NCBI RefSeq assembly: GCF_000717245.1 | Contig: NZ_JNYQ01000001.1 | Location: forward strand, 1,054,001 to 1,118,000 | DNA length: 64,000 bases | Source: Kitasatospora papulosa | GTDB taxonomy: Bacteria; Actinomycetota; Actinomycetes; Streptomycetales; Streptomycetaceae | Direction of reading: 5' to 3' | Part shown: positions 34,746 to 43,276 of the stretch, piece after piece | Layout of the letters: each line of letters starts with the position of its first letter | Numbering within the stretch: position 1 is the stretch's first letter | The notes under the pieces: model-generated | The model's database searches: none | What the model was told of the DNA's origin: nothing | The model's input: the letters and a program-made list of their open reading frames with translations, nothing else | Made by a program: the position numbers and the translations under genes

Positions 34746-36014
34746 TCAGGTGACCAGCGCCAGCGCGGACACGGCGGCCAGGGTGCCCGCCACCGACAGC
34801 ACCAGGCCGGTGCCGAGGAAGCGGCCCATACCGATCCGGGTCCCGTGCCAGCGGCACCGCTCGAACCACAGCAGCGTCGCCAGCGACGCCCACGGGGTCA
34901 CGAGCGGCCCCACGTTCACCCCCACGAGCAGGGCCAGCAACTGCGCGTGGTTCCCCACCGGGATCGCCGCCTCACCCGCCAGATAGGCGGGCAGGTTGTT
35001 CAGGACGTTCGAGAGCCCGGCGCCCACCGCCGCCGACCGCAGCATCCCCAGGAAGCCGTTGTCCGACCCGAGCGCGGACTCCAGCAGCGCGTGCAGGCCG
35101 TGCGCGCCGACCGTCGCCACCACCAGGAACATCCCCGGGACCAGCACCAGCAGCCGCCACGGCACCAGGGACAGGCTCAGCTCCTGCCTGCGCCGAACGG
35201 CGAACGCCGCCACGACGACCACCATCGCGGTCAGCGACGCCGACCACAGCGGGACGTCCGCCACCAGGATCGCCAGCAGGAACCCCGCGCAGGCCACCGA
35301 ACAGATCCGCAGCAGGACGGGGTCCCCGGCCACCGGAGGACCCGGCGGGGTGTACCGGTCCGCGCCGCGCCGGCCACGACGCCAGTAGAAGACCCACAGG
35401 CAGAGCGACGTCACGGCGATCGACGCCAGCTGGGGCAGCCACATCACCGCGGCGAGCCCCGACGGCGAGAGCGCCACCCGGTCCGCCGCCAGGAGGTTCG
35501 TCAGGTTCGACACCGGCAGCAGCAGACTCGCCGTGTTGGCCAGCCACACCGTCGTCATCGCGAGCGGCACCGCCGCGATGCCCACCCGTGCGGCCAGAGC
35601 CAGCATGACCGGGGTCAGCAGCACCGCCGTGGTGTCCAGGTTCAGCGTGATCGTGGTGAGCGAGGCGAACAGCACGCACAGGCCGAAGAGCAGCGGATAG
35701 CGTCCCCGCCCCGCCCGGGCCACCCACGCCGACACGACGTCGAAGACCTGCGCCCGGCCCGTCAGTTCGGCCATCACGATCACCGTGCCCAGGAACACCA
35801 CCAGGGGCCCCACGCGCCGCATCTCGTCCGCGGCCGTCTCCGAGGGCAGCAGCCCGGTCGCCACGGCGAGCAGCCCGAGGACCAGCAGGGCCCCGGCGAG
35901 CCAGTCGAGCGGGTGCAGCCGCCGGACGAACCCGCGCCGCCGGCCGTCGCCCGGGCCGCCGCTCCCCGAGCTCCCGGGGCGCGCGGACCCCGCTCCTGAC
36001 ACATCTCTCACCAT
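34746..36014 (-). CDS. ArsB/NhaD (SLC13-like) family permease
   Basis: 422 residues with about 11 hydrophobic segments. Ion-transporter superfamily repeats: TTITLNLDTTAVLLTPVMLA in the first half and GAGLSNVLNNLPAYLAGE in the second, both typical of ArsB and NhaD. LLPVSNLTNLLAAD is the matching loop. It may export arsenite or exchange a cation or anion with protons; there are no ars genes nearby, so the substrate stays open. GACCAT lies six bases before the ATG, suggesting a leaderless mRNA. Confidence 0.8.
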   Translation of the reverse strand: MVRDVSGAGSARPGSSGSGGPGDGRRRGFVRRLHPLDWLAGALLVLGLLAVATGLLPSETAADEMRRVGPLVVFLGTVIVMAELTGRAQVFDVVSAWVARAGRGRYPLLFGLCVLFASLTTITLNLDTTAVLLTPVMLALAARVGIAAVPLAMTTVWLANTASLLLPVSNLTNLLAADRVALSPSGLAAVMWLPQLASIAVTSLCLWVFYWRRGRRGADRYTPPGPPVAGDPVLLRICSVACAGFLLAILVADVPLWSASLTAMVVVVAAFAVRRRQELSLSLVPWRLLVLVPGMFLVVATVGAHGLHALLESALGSDNGFLGMLRSAAVGAGLSNVLNNLPAYLAGEAAIPVGNHAQLLALLVGVNVGPLVTPWASLATLLWFERCRWHGTRIGMGRFLGTGLVLSVAGTLAAVSALALVT

Positions 36015-36020
36015 GGGACG

Positions 36021-36026
36021 ATGGTC
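36021..36026 (-). promoter_or_regulatory. -10 element of the permease gene (leaderless)
   Basis: Minus-strand GACCAT, six bases upstream of ATG 36014. It shares GAnnAT with the hexamers before 13232 and 37815. Confidence 0.4.
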
Positions 36027-36072
36027 CCAGAAGGTGGACTCGGGCCGATGACCGGACCCGCGGGTCCGGCCG

Positions 36073-36987
36073 TCAGACCGTCCCGGTCAGAGCGGCCGTT
36101 CGCAGGACGACCACCGCCGCCAGCAGCACGATCAGAACCACCCCGCCCGCCAGCTGCGTCGCGGACGTGCGCAGCCTGGCCGGCGCGTACGCGAGCCCGT
36201 AGGTCACCAGCCCGCCGGTCAGCAGCCCGCCGAGGTGCCCCTCCCACGAGGTGAACGCGGCGGAGACGACCATCCAGAGCAGGAAACCCGCCATGAAGCG
36301 GTTGACCGGCCGCATGTCCCGGCCCAGGCGCCGGTTGATGACGTAGAACGACGCCGCCAGGCCGAAGATCGCCCCCGAGGCGCCCACCGCCGTCGTCTCC
36401 GGCGAGACCAGGTACACCAGGACCGAACCGCCCACCGCGGACAGCAGGTACAGCGCCAGGTACCGGGCCCGGCCGAGCTGGTCCTCCACCATCCGGCCGA
36501 GGTTCCACAGCGCGAACATGTTGAAGACCAGGTGCATCACACCGAACGACGCGTCGGGCGGCAGGTGCAGGAAGGCGCCCGTCAGCAACCGGTACCACTC
36601 ACCGTCGGCCACCCCGGTCAGCTCCAGGCCGGGATAGGTCTCGCCCTTGTAGTAGTACTGCCCGCCCGACCCGTCGACGAGGACCGCCCCGAGCATCCCG
36701 AACCGGTCGACCGTCTCGGACCTGACCACCTCGACGACGTACGCGACGATGTTCAGCGCCATCAGGACATAGGTCACGACCGGTGCGGCGGCGCCCGCCG
36801 CAGCGCCCCCGAACAGCGAACGCGCCTGACGGACCGAACGCTGCCCCTCCTTCACGCACTCCACGCAGTGGTGCCCGACCGACGCCTCGCGCATGCAGTC
36901 GGGGCAGATGTAGCGGTCGCAGCGGGTGCAGCGCACATACGCCTCCTGCGACGGATGGCGATAGCACGTGGTGGCGGCGGCCTCCAT
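36073..36987 (-). CDS. rhomboid intramembrane serine protease with N-terminal zinc finger
   Basis: 304 residues. Residues 8-44 are a B-box-like zinc finger (C8/H11, CTRC at 20-23, CPDC at 28-31, H39/H40, C41, C44). Then comes a six-to-seven helix rhomboid domain: catalytic Ser204 in GASGAIFGL and His251 in WEGHLGGLLTGG, with the oxyanion Asn in MHLVFNMFALWNLG. It cleaves membrane-spanning substrates inside the bilayer; the targets are unknown. The start follows AAGGAG at six bases, better than the in-frame ATG 15 bases upstream. Confidence 0.9.
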   Translation of the reverse strand: MEAAATTCYRHPSQEAYVRCTRCDRYICPDCMREASVGHHCVECVKEGQRSVRQARSLFGGAAAGAAAPVVTYVLMALNIVAYVVEVVRSETVDRFGMLGAVLVDGSGGQYYYKGETYPGLELTGVADGEWYRLLTGAFLHLPPDASFGVMHLVFNMFALWNLGRMVEDQLGRARYLALYLLSAVGGSVLVYLVSPETTAVGASGAIFGLAASFYVINRRLGRDMRPVNRFMAGFLLWMVVSAAFTSWEGHLGGLLTGGLVTYGLAYAPARLRTSATQLAGGVVLIVLLAAVVVLRTAALTGTV

Positions 36988-37242
36988 GGCCGGCTCCTTC
37001 ATTCGTCGACGGGGAGGAGCGCCGCAAGAGGCGGCGGCGCTCAAGATAGCGAACGCCCGGGAACGGCGGGGCACCTGGGTACCGGGGCGCGGTACGCCCG
37101 GAGCCCCCGCGGTCACCGGGGCGGCCGGACCCCGCCCGGGGACCACCCGGGACGCGCGGTGCCGGCGCCCGGTCGGGTGACGTGCCCGGTCTCCCCGGAA
37201 ACGAGACACAGGATGTCCTGTTTCAGCGGTTCCATGGGGCCC

Positions 37243-37755
37243 ATGACATCGAGCGCGACACCGAGCACATGGCAGGACTTCCGCGCGGCGGAACCGGCCT
37301 TCGAGGACACCGTGCGCACACGGTTCCAGCAGTACCGGCACCACGTCCTGGCGACCCTGCGCGCGGACGGATCGCCCCGGGTCACCGGCCTGGAGGTGGA
37401 GTTCCGCATGGGCGCACTGTGGTTCGGCATGATGCCGAACTCACGCAAGGCGCTGGACCTGCGGCGCGATCCGCGCTTCGCCGTCCAGGCCAACCCGGGG
37501 CCCGACGCGGAGATGGCCGACGGGGACGTCCGGGTGTCCGGACGGGCCGTGGAGGTCACCGACCCCGCCGTGCTGGCCCGCTTCATCGCGGAGGTGACAC
37601 CTCCGGAGCCCTTCCTCCTGTTCCGCGCCGACCCCGCGGAAGTGGTCCGTACCGGGCTCGACGGCGACGACCTCGTCATCCGGGTCTGGCGCCCCGGCCA
37701 CTCCCTGCGCACCCTGCGCAGGGCCGCCGACGACAGTCCCGTACGCGAGGCGTGA
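37243..37755 (+). CDS. pyridoxamine 5'-phosphate oxidase-fold flavoprotein
   Basis: 170 residues from ATG 37243. ATG 37213 and 37234 in the same frame would add ten or three residues; none has a strong ribosome site. It is a split-barrel FMN/F420-binding protein: HHVLATLRADGSPRVTGLEVEF, then LWFGMMPNSRKALDLRRDPR, then VSGRAVEVTDP. Such proteins reduce or bind small molecules with FMN, F420 or heme; no specific role can be given. The TetR-type regulator 59 bases downstream on the same strand may be co-expressed. Confidence 0.8.
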   Translation: MTSSATPSTWQDFRAAEPAFEDTVRTRFQQYRHHVLATLRADGSPRVTGLEVEFRMGALWFGMMPNSRKALDLRRDPRFAVQANPGPDAEMADGDVRVSGRAVEVTDPAVLARFIAEVTPPEPFLLFRADPAEVVRTGLDGDDLVIRVWRPGHSLRTLRRAADDSPVREA

Positions 37756-37802
37756 CGCTCTGACCTGCGGCCACGCGGTGCGGGGGGCCGTGCGGCCGGG
37801 CG

Positions 37803-37808
37803 GACAAT
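37803..37808 (+). promoter_or_regulatory. -10 element of the TetR-type gene (leaderless)
   Basis: GACAAT ends six bases before GTG 37815. Confidence 0.45.
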
Positions 37809-37814
37809 GGGGGA

Positions 37815-38432
37815 GTGCCTACCAAGAAGAAGCCCACGGCGGCGTCCCGGCCGGAGCGCCGTACCGAACTGCTGGCCGTCGCCGCGCAGGTCTTCGCCGC
37901 ACAGGGCTACGACGCCACCACCGTGCGCGGGATCGCGGACGAGGCCGGCATGCTCGCCGGCAGCCTCTACCACCACTTCGACTCGAAGGAGTCGATGGCC
38001 GACGAGATCCTCTCCACCTTCCTGACCGGGCTCCGGGCCACCTGCGGCGCCGTCCTCGACGCCGGGCTCGGCCCCCGGGACACCCTGGAGGCGCTCGTCA
38101 CCGCCTCCTTCCGCCACATCGGACGGAACCGTGCCGCCGCCGCCATCTACCGGACCGAGGGCGCGCACCTCGCCGGCCGGCCCGGCTTCCCCCGCCTCGC
38201 CGGGGTACGTCCCGTGCTCGAGGAGGCCCTGAGCCGCACCCTGGAGCGGGGGGCCGCCGACGGGTCGTTCCGGAGGGACCTGGACACCCGGCTCGCCTGC
38301 CGTCTCCTCCGCGACGCGATCTGGGGCACGGCCTCCTGGCACGACCCCGGCGCCGGCCCCGGCCAGGACCACGGGGAGCTCGCCCGCGGGTACCTCACGC
38401 TCCTGCTCGACGGCCTCACCCCCCGCGTCTGA
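37815..38432 (+). CDS. TetR/AcrR-family transcriptional regulator
   Basis: 205 residues. The N-terminal helix-turn-helix is typical: RRTELLAVAAQVFAAQGYD, then TTVRGIADEAGMLAGSLYHHFDSKESM. The C-terminal ligand domain (residues 70-205) is all helical and resembles the KstR2-like group. It most likely represses a promoter nearby, possibly its own or that of the flavoprotein gene upstream. No clear palindromic operator is seen. The 473 bases after it carry no gene. Confidence 0.88.
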   Translation: MPTKKKPTAASRPERRTELLAVAAQVFAAQGYDATTVRGIADEAGMLAGSLYHHFDSKESMADEILSTFLTGLRATCGAVLDAGLGPRDTLEALVTASFRHIGRNRAAAAIYRTEGAHLAGRPGFPRLAGVRPVLEEALSRTLERGAADGSFRRDLDTRLACRLLRDAIWGTASWHDPGAGPGQDHGELARGYLTLLLDGLTPRV

Positions 38433-38905
38433 CACCCCCTACGCCCACGCCACCCGTCCGGCCCAACCCCCTGCCACGGGTCCGGACGCCCGGGACTTCC
38501 CGGGCCCGGGCCCGCGGTACGGCATCCGGGTGAATCCGCGCTCAGGGCGAAGCGGCCGCCCCAGGTGCCGCCGGGGGAGACGTCACGCCGCTGGGCGCAG
38601 AACGCATCCCTTGGGGGAGCGGGGCGGGGCGTGCCGCGGAGTCCCCCCCGACGGGCGGCCCGTGCCGCCCGGCCGGCGGGCGGATCACCCGACGCGCCGA
38701 GACGGAGTGATCTGCCGCCCGCCGACAGAACGTGCTACGGTTGCCGAGTTGCAGTTTTGGTACCCATGAACTTTATGTGCGCCTGACGGGAACCCTCCTC
38801 AGGCGCTTTATTGTTTTCCGGCTTTCTCCGGATGGGGCTCAATGCGGCGACTTGGAATTCGTAAAGTGCGGATTTCCGGCACTGCACCTCTTTTAGGAGA
38901 ATGAC
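38433..38905 (+). other. 473-base intergenic region: cold-shock gene promoter and leader
   Basis: No gene seen in the first 280 bases, which are GC-rich with no clear structure. From 38738 the base composition drops sharply to AT-rich. TTGCCG (38741) and TTGCAG (38749) are possible -35 elements with CTTTAT (38771) as a poor -10. A terminator-like hairpin with a T run follows (38779-38816), then about 70 bases of leader and TTTTAGGAG before the ATG. Confidence 0.6.
38779..38816 (+). terminator. intrinsic terminator-like hairpin inside the cold-shock leader
   Basis: GCGCCTGA (38779-38786) pairs with TCAGGCGC (38799-38806) and is followed by TTTATTGTTTT. This is the most classical Rho-independent structure in the window, yet it lies upstream of an ORF rather than after one. 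It could be an attenuator or the end of a short RNA. Confidence 0.6.
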
Positions 38906-39109
38906 ATGGCTACTGGAACCGTGAAGTGGTTCAACTCGGAAAAGGGCTTCGGCTTCATCGAGCAGGACGGCGGCGGCGCCGACGTCTTCGCCCACTACTC
39001 CAACATCGCCACCTCGGGCTTCCGTGAGCTCCAGGAGGGCCAGAAGGTCTCCTTCGACGTCACGCAGGGCCAGAAGGGCCCGCAGGCGGAGAACATCGTC
39101 CCGGCCTAA
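38906..39109 (+). CDS. cold-shock domain protein (CspA family)
   Basis: 67 residues, exactly the family size. It has RNP1 KGFGFI at residues 13-18 and RNP2 DVFAHY at about 26-31, and binds single-stranded RNA and DNA as a chaperone. Start preceded by TAGGAG. The long AT-rich leader with a hairpin fits post-transcriptional control by temperature, as in other csp genes; this is inferred. A DEAD-box helicase follows on the same strand after a strong terminator. Confidence 0.95.
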   Translation: MATGTVKWFNSEKGFGFIEQDGGGADVFAHYSNIATSGFRELQEGQKVSFDVTQGQKGPQAENIVPA

Positions 39110-39131
39110 TTGCCGGACGCGTACCTCGCAG

Positions 39132-39164
39132 CCGGGGCCCGCACCGTGAAGGTGCGGGCCCCGG
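39132..39164 (+). terminator. terminator of the cold-shock gene
   Basis: A perfect 14-bp stem (39132-39145 with 39151-39164), 5-base loop, followed by TTTGTGCTGTTT. Confidence 0.85.
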
Positions 39165-39312
39165 TTTGTGCTGTTTCCGACGTGTCGTCACCCCCGGTTC
39201 AGGCTCCGCCACCGGGACACCTGCTCTGTGCATGCATCCTGGGGCGCACAGACCCGAGCAGTCCGCAGCAGTCGGCAGTGATCCCAGGAATCCCCCAGGA
39301 GGGCAATTCCGT

Positions 39313-41064
39313 ATGACCCGCTCCGAACGCCAGGACCGACCGACCCGCAACCGCCCGATAAAGGGGCGCGGTACGGACCGGCCGCAGACGAACACCCGGG
39401 GCGCGGGCCGTGCCCCGGCACGCCGCAGGCCCGCACCGTCCCAGGGCGGCGAGTTCGCCCTGCCGCAGACCGTCACCCCCGCGCTCCCCGCCGTCGAGTC
39501 GTTCGACGCCCTCGACATGCCCGCCGCGCTGCTGAAGACCCTCGCCGCGCAGGGCGTGACCGAGCCCTTCCCCATCCAGGGCGCCACCCTCCCGAACTCG
39601 CTGGCCGGCCGTGACATCCTCGGCCGCGGCCGCACCGGCTCGGGCAAGACCCTGGCCTTCGGTCTCGCGCTGCTCGCCCGCACCGCGGGACGCCGCTCCG
39701 AGCCGCACGCCCCGCTGGCGCTCGTCCTCGTACCCACCCGGGAACTCGCCCAGCAGGTCACCGACGCGCTGACCCCGTACGCGACCGCCGTGAACCTGCG
39801 CGTCGCCACCGTCGTCGGCGGCATGTCCATCAGCCGGCAGTCCGGTGCGCTGCGCCGCGGTGCCGAAGTCCTGGTCGCCACGCCCGGCCGCCTCAAGGAC
39901 CTCATCGAGCGCGGTGACTGCCGACTGGACGCGGTGTCCATCACCGTCCTGGACGAGGCCGACCAGATGGCCGACATGGGCTTCATGCCGCAGGTCGTCG
40001 CACTCCTCAAGCAGGTCGAGCCGGACGGGCAGCGGATGCTGTTCTCGGCGACCCTCGACAAGAACATCGACCGGCTGGTCAAGATGTTCCTCACCGACCC
40101 GGTCGTGCACTCGGTCGACCCGTCGGCCGGCGCCGTCACCACCATGGAGCACCACGTGCTGCACGTGGCGGACGAGACGGACAAGAAGGCCGTGGCCACC
40201 CGCATCGCGGCCCGCGACGGTCGCGTGATCATGTTCGTGGACACCAAGCGCGGCGCCGACCGCTTCGCGAAGCGGCTCCTCGCCAGCGGTGTGCGCGCCG
40301 CGGCCCTGCACGGCGGACGTTCCCAGCCGCAGCGCAACCGGACGCTGGACCAGTTCAAGAACGGCCAGGTCACCGCGCTCGTCGCGACGAACGTGGCGGC
40401 GCGGGGCATCCACGTCGACGATCTGGACCTGGTCGTCAACGTGGACCCGCCCACCGACCACAAGGACTACCTCCACCGCGGTGGCCGCACCGCGCGCGCC
40501 GGGGAGTCCGGCAGTGTCGTCACGCTCGTGCTGCCCGACGAGAAGCGCGACATGACCCGGCTGATGCAGGACGCGGGCATCGCGCCGCTCACCACCCGGA
40601 TCAAGTCCAGCGACGAGGAACTCAGCCGCATCACGGGCGCCCGTGAGCCGTCCGGCGTCGCGGTCGTCATCGAGGTGCCGGAGCCGACGCAGCCCAAGCC
40701 GCGTACGCGCGGCGGGAGCCAGGGGTCGGGCTCGGCCGCGGGCGGGTCGTTCCGCTCGGGCAGCCGTGGACGTGGCCGGGGCCGCAGCGGCACCGCCGGC
40801 GCGGGAGCGGGCACCGGTGCCGCGCAGGGCACCGGCGGCGCGCAGGGCACCGGCGGCGCGCAGGGCACCGGCGGCGCGGCCCGCGGCGGTGCGGGCGGCG
40901 GCTCGCGTGGCGCCTCCGGCGGCAACGGCGGAGCGCGCGGCAACGGTGGAGCACCTCGCGGTGGAGCCGGTGGCGCGGGCGGTTCCGGCCGCGGTGCCGG
41001 CGCCGGCCGGGCGGGCGGCACGGGGCGCGGCAACGCCCCCGGCCGCGGACGCCGGGCCGCGTGA
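39313..41064 (+). CDS. DEAD-box ATP-dependent RNA helicase
   Basis: 583 residues from ATG 39313, with AGGAGG upstream. A basic head of about 50 residues leads into the helicase core: Q motif (FPIQGATLPNSL), motif I GRTGSGKT, PTRELAQQ (Ia), TPGRL (Ib), motif II DEAD, SAT (III), and motif VI HRGGRTAR. The C-terminus (about 150 residues) is Gly/Arg/Ala-rich and RNA-binding, with three perfect 18-bp repeats at 40823-40876. It likely unwinds RNA in ribosome assembly or decay, perhaps in the cold together with the adjacent Csp protein. Confidence 0.93.
   Translation: MTRSERQDRPTRNRPIKGRGTDRPQTNTRGAGRAPARRRPAPSQGGEFALPQTVTPALPAVESFDALDMPAALLKTLAAQGVTEPFPIQGATLPNSLAGRDILGRGRTGSGKTLAFGLALLARTAGRRSEPHAPLALVLVPTRELAQQVTDALTPYATAVNLRVATVVGGMSISRQSGALRRGAEVLVATPGRLKDLIERGDCRLDAVSITVLDEADQMADMGFMPQVVALLKQVEPDGQRMLFSATLDKNIDRLVKMFLTDPVVHSVDPSAGAVTTMEHHVLHVADETDKKAVATRIAARDGRVIMFVDTKRGADRFAKRLLASGVRAAALHGGRSQPQRNRTLDQFKNGQVTALVATNVAARGIHVDDLDLVVNVDPPTDHKDYLHRGGRTARAGESGSVVTLVLPDEKRDMTRLMQDAGIAPLTTRIKSSDEELSRITGAREPSGVAVVIEVPEPTQPKPRTRGGSQGSGSAAGGSFRSGSRGRGRGRSGTAGAGAGTGAAQGTGGAQGTGGAQGTGGAARGGAGGGSRGASGGNGGARGNGGAPRGGAGGAGGSGRGAGAGRAGGTGRGNAPGRGRRAA
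40823..40876 (+). repeat. 18-bp tandem repeat, three perfect copies, in the helicase gene
   Basis: The unit CGCAGGGCACCGGCGGCG is repeated at 40823, 40841 and 40859 without a mismatch. It encodes Gln-Gly-Thr-Gly-Gly-Ala in the helicase tail. Copy number may vary between strains. Confidence 0.9.
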
Positions 41065-41071
41065 CCGCGTG

Positions 41072-41102
41072 ACGTGGTGACCGGTCCCGCCGGTCACCAC
41101 GT
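41072..41102. terminator. bidirectional terminator between the helicase and ankyrin genes
   Basis: A perfect 13-bp stem (41072-41084 with 41090-41102), 5-base loop, between convergent genes. Confidence 0.8.
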
Positions 41103-41155
41103 CCGTCGTACCTCCCCGGGCCACCGGCCCGCCGCAACAACCCCCGCGCGTGCCC

Positions 41156-42226
41156 TCACTCTCCGGGCGGGGCGTCGTACCCGGCGAGCGCACGCTCCGC
41201 CGCCCCGGCCGGCACCGGGTCGGCGGAGCGTGCCAGCTCCCGCAGCAACGGAACCGCCCGCCCGGCGAACGGCCTGCCGCCGGTGTGGAATCCGAGCCGC
41301 GCCAGCACGTCCGCCCCGAACGCCTGCCTCAGCGCCTCCCCGGCCGCGGTCCACGCGGCCGCCGCCTGGAACGTCTCCTCGTCGCCGCGCAGCCACAACG
41401 CTCCGACCGCCTCCAGCCAGTTGTCCAGCCCGGGGTCCCCGTCCCGCAGCGCCCGGACGGCCAGTTCCTCGAACGGGGTCCGCACACCCAGCTCCCGCTC
41501 CAGGAGCGTCGCGATCGCCCCGTGCCCCGTCTGCAGGTCCTGACCCGCGAACGGCACCCCGTCCCGCAGCAGTTCGACCGTGACGGTCACCCCGCCGTCC
41601 ACCCGCTCCCGGCGCACCTCGCTCGCCGTCCCCGCGTCCCCGTACATGCGCCGCAGCGCGTCCCGGAGTTCCCGCTCGACATCCGAGGCGAGCATGCGCC
41701 TGGCCTCCTCCAGGGCGGGGGACAGGCCCCCGGCACCGTGCCGGAGCAGGGCCCGCACGGTGTGGACCGATCCCCGCCGCGCCGCCACCACCAGCGGGAG
41801 CTCACCTTGCGGGCCCGGAAGGTCGGGGTCGGCGCCGTGGTCCAGCAGGACCTCCGCGACCCGTGCGTGTCCGAGGCCCGCCGCCCAGCGCAGCGCGGTG
41901 AAACCGAACTCCTCCCGCAGGTCCGGATCCGCCCCGGCCGAAAGCAGCGCCCCGACGACCTCCGTGTGGCCCCCGCACGCGGCCCCGCACAGCGGCAGAT
42001 CGCCCGCCTCCGGGCCGCTCGCCCGGTCGGGGTCCGCGCCCGCGGCCAGCAGCAGACGGACCGCGCCGGGCAGGTCCTGCACACAGGCCAGATAGAGCGC
42101 GGTCGTCCCCTCCTCGTCGCGCGACTCGGCGGACGCGCCCGCGCGGAGCGCCCGTACGACGGCGTTCTCGTCGTCGTACAGCGCCTCGAAGAGGTTCGTC
42201 GCGCCTCCCACCGGACCGTTCGTCAT
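41156..42226 (-). CDS. ankyrin-repeat protein
   Basis: 356 residues. Four ankyrin repeats lie at about residues 10-170: TTALYLACVQDLPGAVRLLLAAGADPD, the next ending LLSAGADPD, FTALRWAAGLGHARVAEVLL, and the last LPLVVAARRGSVHTVRALL. About 185 further residues are helical and unassigned. It is a protein-binding scaffold; its partner is unknown. A TAGGGT hexamer six bases before the ATG suggests a leaderless transcript, so it is probably transcribed apart from the metallopeptidase gene 38 bases upstream. Confidence 0.88.
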   Translation of the reverse strand: MTNGPVGGATNLFEALYDDENAVVRALRAGASAESRDEEGTTALYLACVQDLPGAVRLLLAAGADPDRASGPEAGDLPLCGAACGGHTEVVGALLSAGADPDLREEFGFTALRWAAGLGHARVAEVLLDHGADPDLPGPQGELPLVVAARRGSVHTVRALLRHGAGGLSPALEEARRMLASDVERELRDALRRMYGDAGTASEVRRERVDGGVTVTVELLRDGVPFAGQDLQTGHGAIATLLERELGVRTPFEELAVRALRDGDPGLDNWLEAVGALWLRGDEETFQAAAAWTAAGEALRQAFGADVLARLGFHTGGRPFAGRAVPLLRELARSADPVPAGAAERALAGYDAPPGE

Positions 42227-42232
42227 ACACCG

Positions 42233-42238
42233 ACCCTA
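42233..42238 (-). promoter_or_regulatory. -10 element of the ankyrin gene (leaderless)
   Basis: Minus-strand TAGGGT, six bases upstream of ATG 42226. It overlaps the end region of the upstream metallopeptidase gene. Confidence 0.5.
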
Positions 42239-42264
42239 CGGCGGGCCCGGTGCGTACCGGCTTG

Positions 42265-43173
42265 TCAGGTGTCGCACTCCAGGACGGTGCGGCACAGTCC
42301 GCACCGGGCCCGCGTCCGGCCCCGGACCGGCACACGGACGCGCTGGTGGCAGGTGGGACAGGGGAAGGAGACACGGAGCCCGTCCGCCCCGCCCTCGAAG
42401 GCGTACCCGACGGACGGGTCCGGGGCCGAGCCCGGGTGGGCGGCGGCGTGACGGCGGTCCTTCGCGTAACGCCGCCCGCCCGCCCACCCCGCAGCCGTCA
42501 GCGGCGGCCGTCGCAGGTCGCGCAGGGCCTCGGCCCGGCCCTTGGTGTAAGCGGTGTACGCCTGGGGGCTGGTGAACCAGACGGACGGGTCCTCGTCGAA
42601 GACCAGCGCGCGCTTGGCGAGTACGTACCCGAACTCCTCGGGCGTCAGATAGCCGAGCTTCTGGCTGGAGACCGCGTCCTGGCGGAAGGCGTCCAGCAGG
42701 AGCCAGCCCGCGCCGAGATAGGCCGTCACCGTGTCCGTGAGGATCTCGTTCTCACGGGTGCCGGGCAGTTCCAGCCCCAGCCGGTGCAGCAGCACATGGG
42801 TGATCTCGTGCGCGAGCGCGGCCCCGATGTCCCTGCGGTGCGTGCGGAACCGGTCGTTCAGCTCGACGAAGTACTCCGGCCCCGCGGTGAGTTCGACACT
42901 CGCGGCGTGCTCCATCCGCCGGAAGCCGACGACGACACGCGCCTGCGGCAGGCGCAGGTGCCGGACCAGGGCCGCGGCCACCCTCTGGGACCCGAGGTAC
43001 AGGTCGTCCGCGTCGGAGAAGGCGGCGTCGGCCGGGGCGAGGCTCGCGGCGTAGGCGCGCACGCCGTCGGGGGAGACGCGCCGGTAGAGCGCGGTGATCG
43101 CGGACCTGACCGCGTCGAGGTGCGGGAACCCGTGGACGACCGCACCGCCGTCGCCGCTCCTGACGTCGCTCAC
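42265..43173 (-). CDS. zinc metallopeptidase-like protein with C-terminal zinc ribbon
   Basis: About 302 residues from GTG 43173; the frame is open far upstream, but that part lies across the sprT region and shows no family. The zinc-peptidase motif HEITH is at residues 122-126 in GAALAHEITHVLLH, with ENEILTD about 14 residues later as a likely third ligand. The C-terminus has CPTC and CGLC pairs that form a zinc ribbon, as in intracellular regulators. No signal peptide, so cytoplasmic. The substrate is unknown. A possible -10 TAGAGT is at about 43211-43216. Confidence 0.75.
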   Translation of the reverse strand: MSDVRSGDGGAVVHGFPHLDAVRSAITALYRRVSPDGVRAYAASLAPADAAFSDADDLYLGSQRVAAALVRHLRLPQARVVVGFRRMEHAASVELTAGPEYFVELNDRFRTHRRDIGAALAHEITHVLLHRLGLELPGTRENEILTDTVTAYLGAGWLLLDAFRQDAVSSQKLGYLTPEEFGYVLAKRALVFDEDPSVWFTSPQAYTAYTKGRAEALRDLRRPPLTAAGWAGGRRYAKDRRHAAAHPGSAPDPSVGYAFEGGADGLRVSFPCPTCHQRVRVPVRGRTRARCGLCRTVLECDT

Positions 43174-43259
43174 GACCGGACCCCCATCGACGGCGCTCAA
43201 CGGACCCTTCACTCTAGGCCGGTGAGGGCCGGGCCGGCCGACGGGCGGGGCAGTGATCT

Positions 43260-43269
43260 TGGCCGGAAT
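43260..43269 (+). promoter_or_regulatory. AdpA binding site upstream of sprT
   Basis: TGGCCGGAAT matches the AdpA consensus TGGCSNGWWY at all ten positions. It ends eight bases before the -35 of the sprT promoter. AdpA activates sprT in S. griseus, so the site fits known control. Confidence 0.7.
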
Positions 43270-43276
43270 TCCTGCC

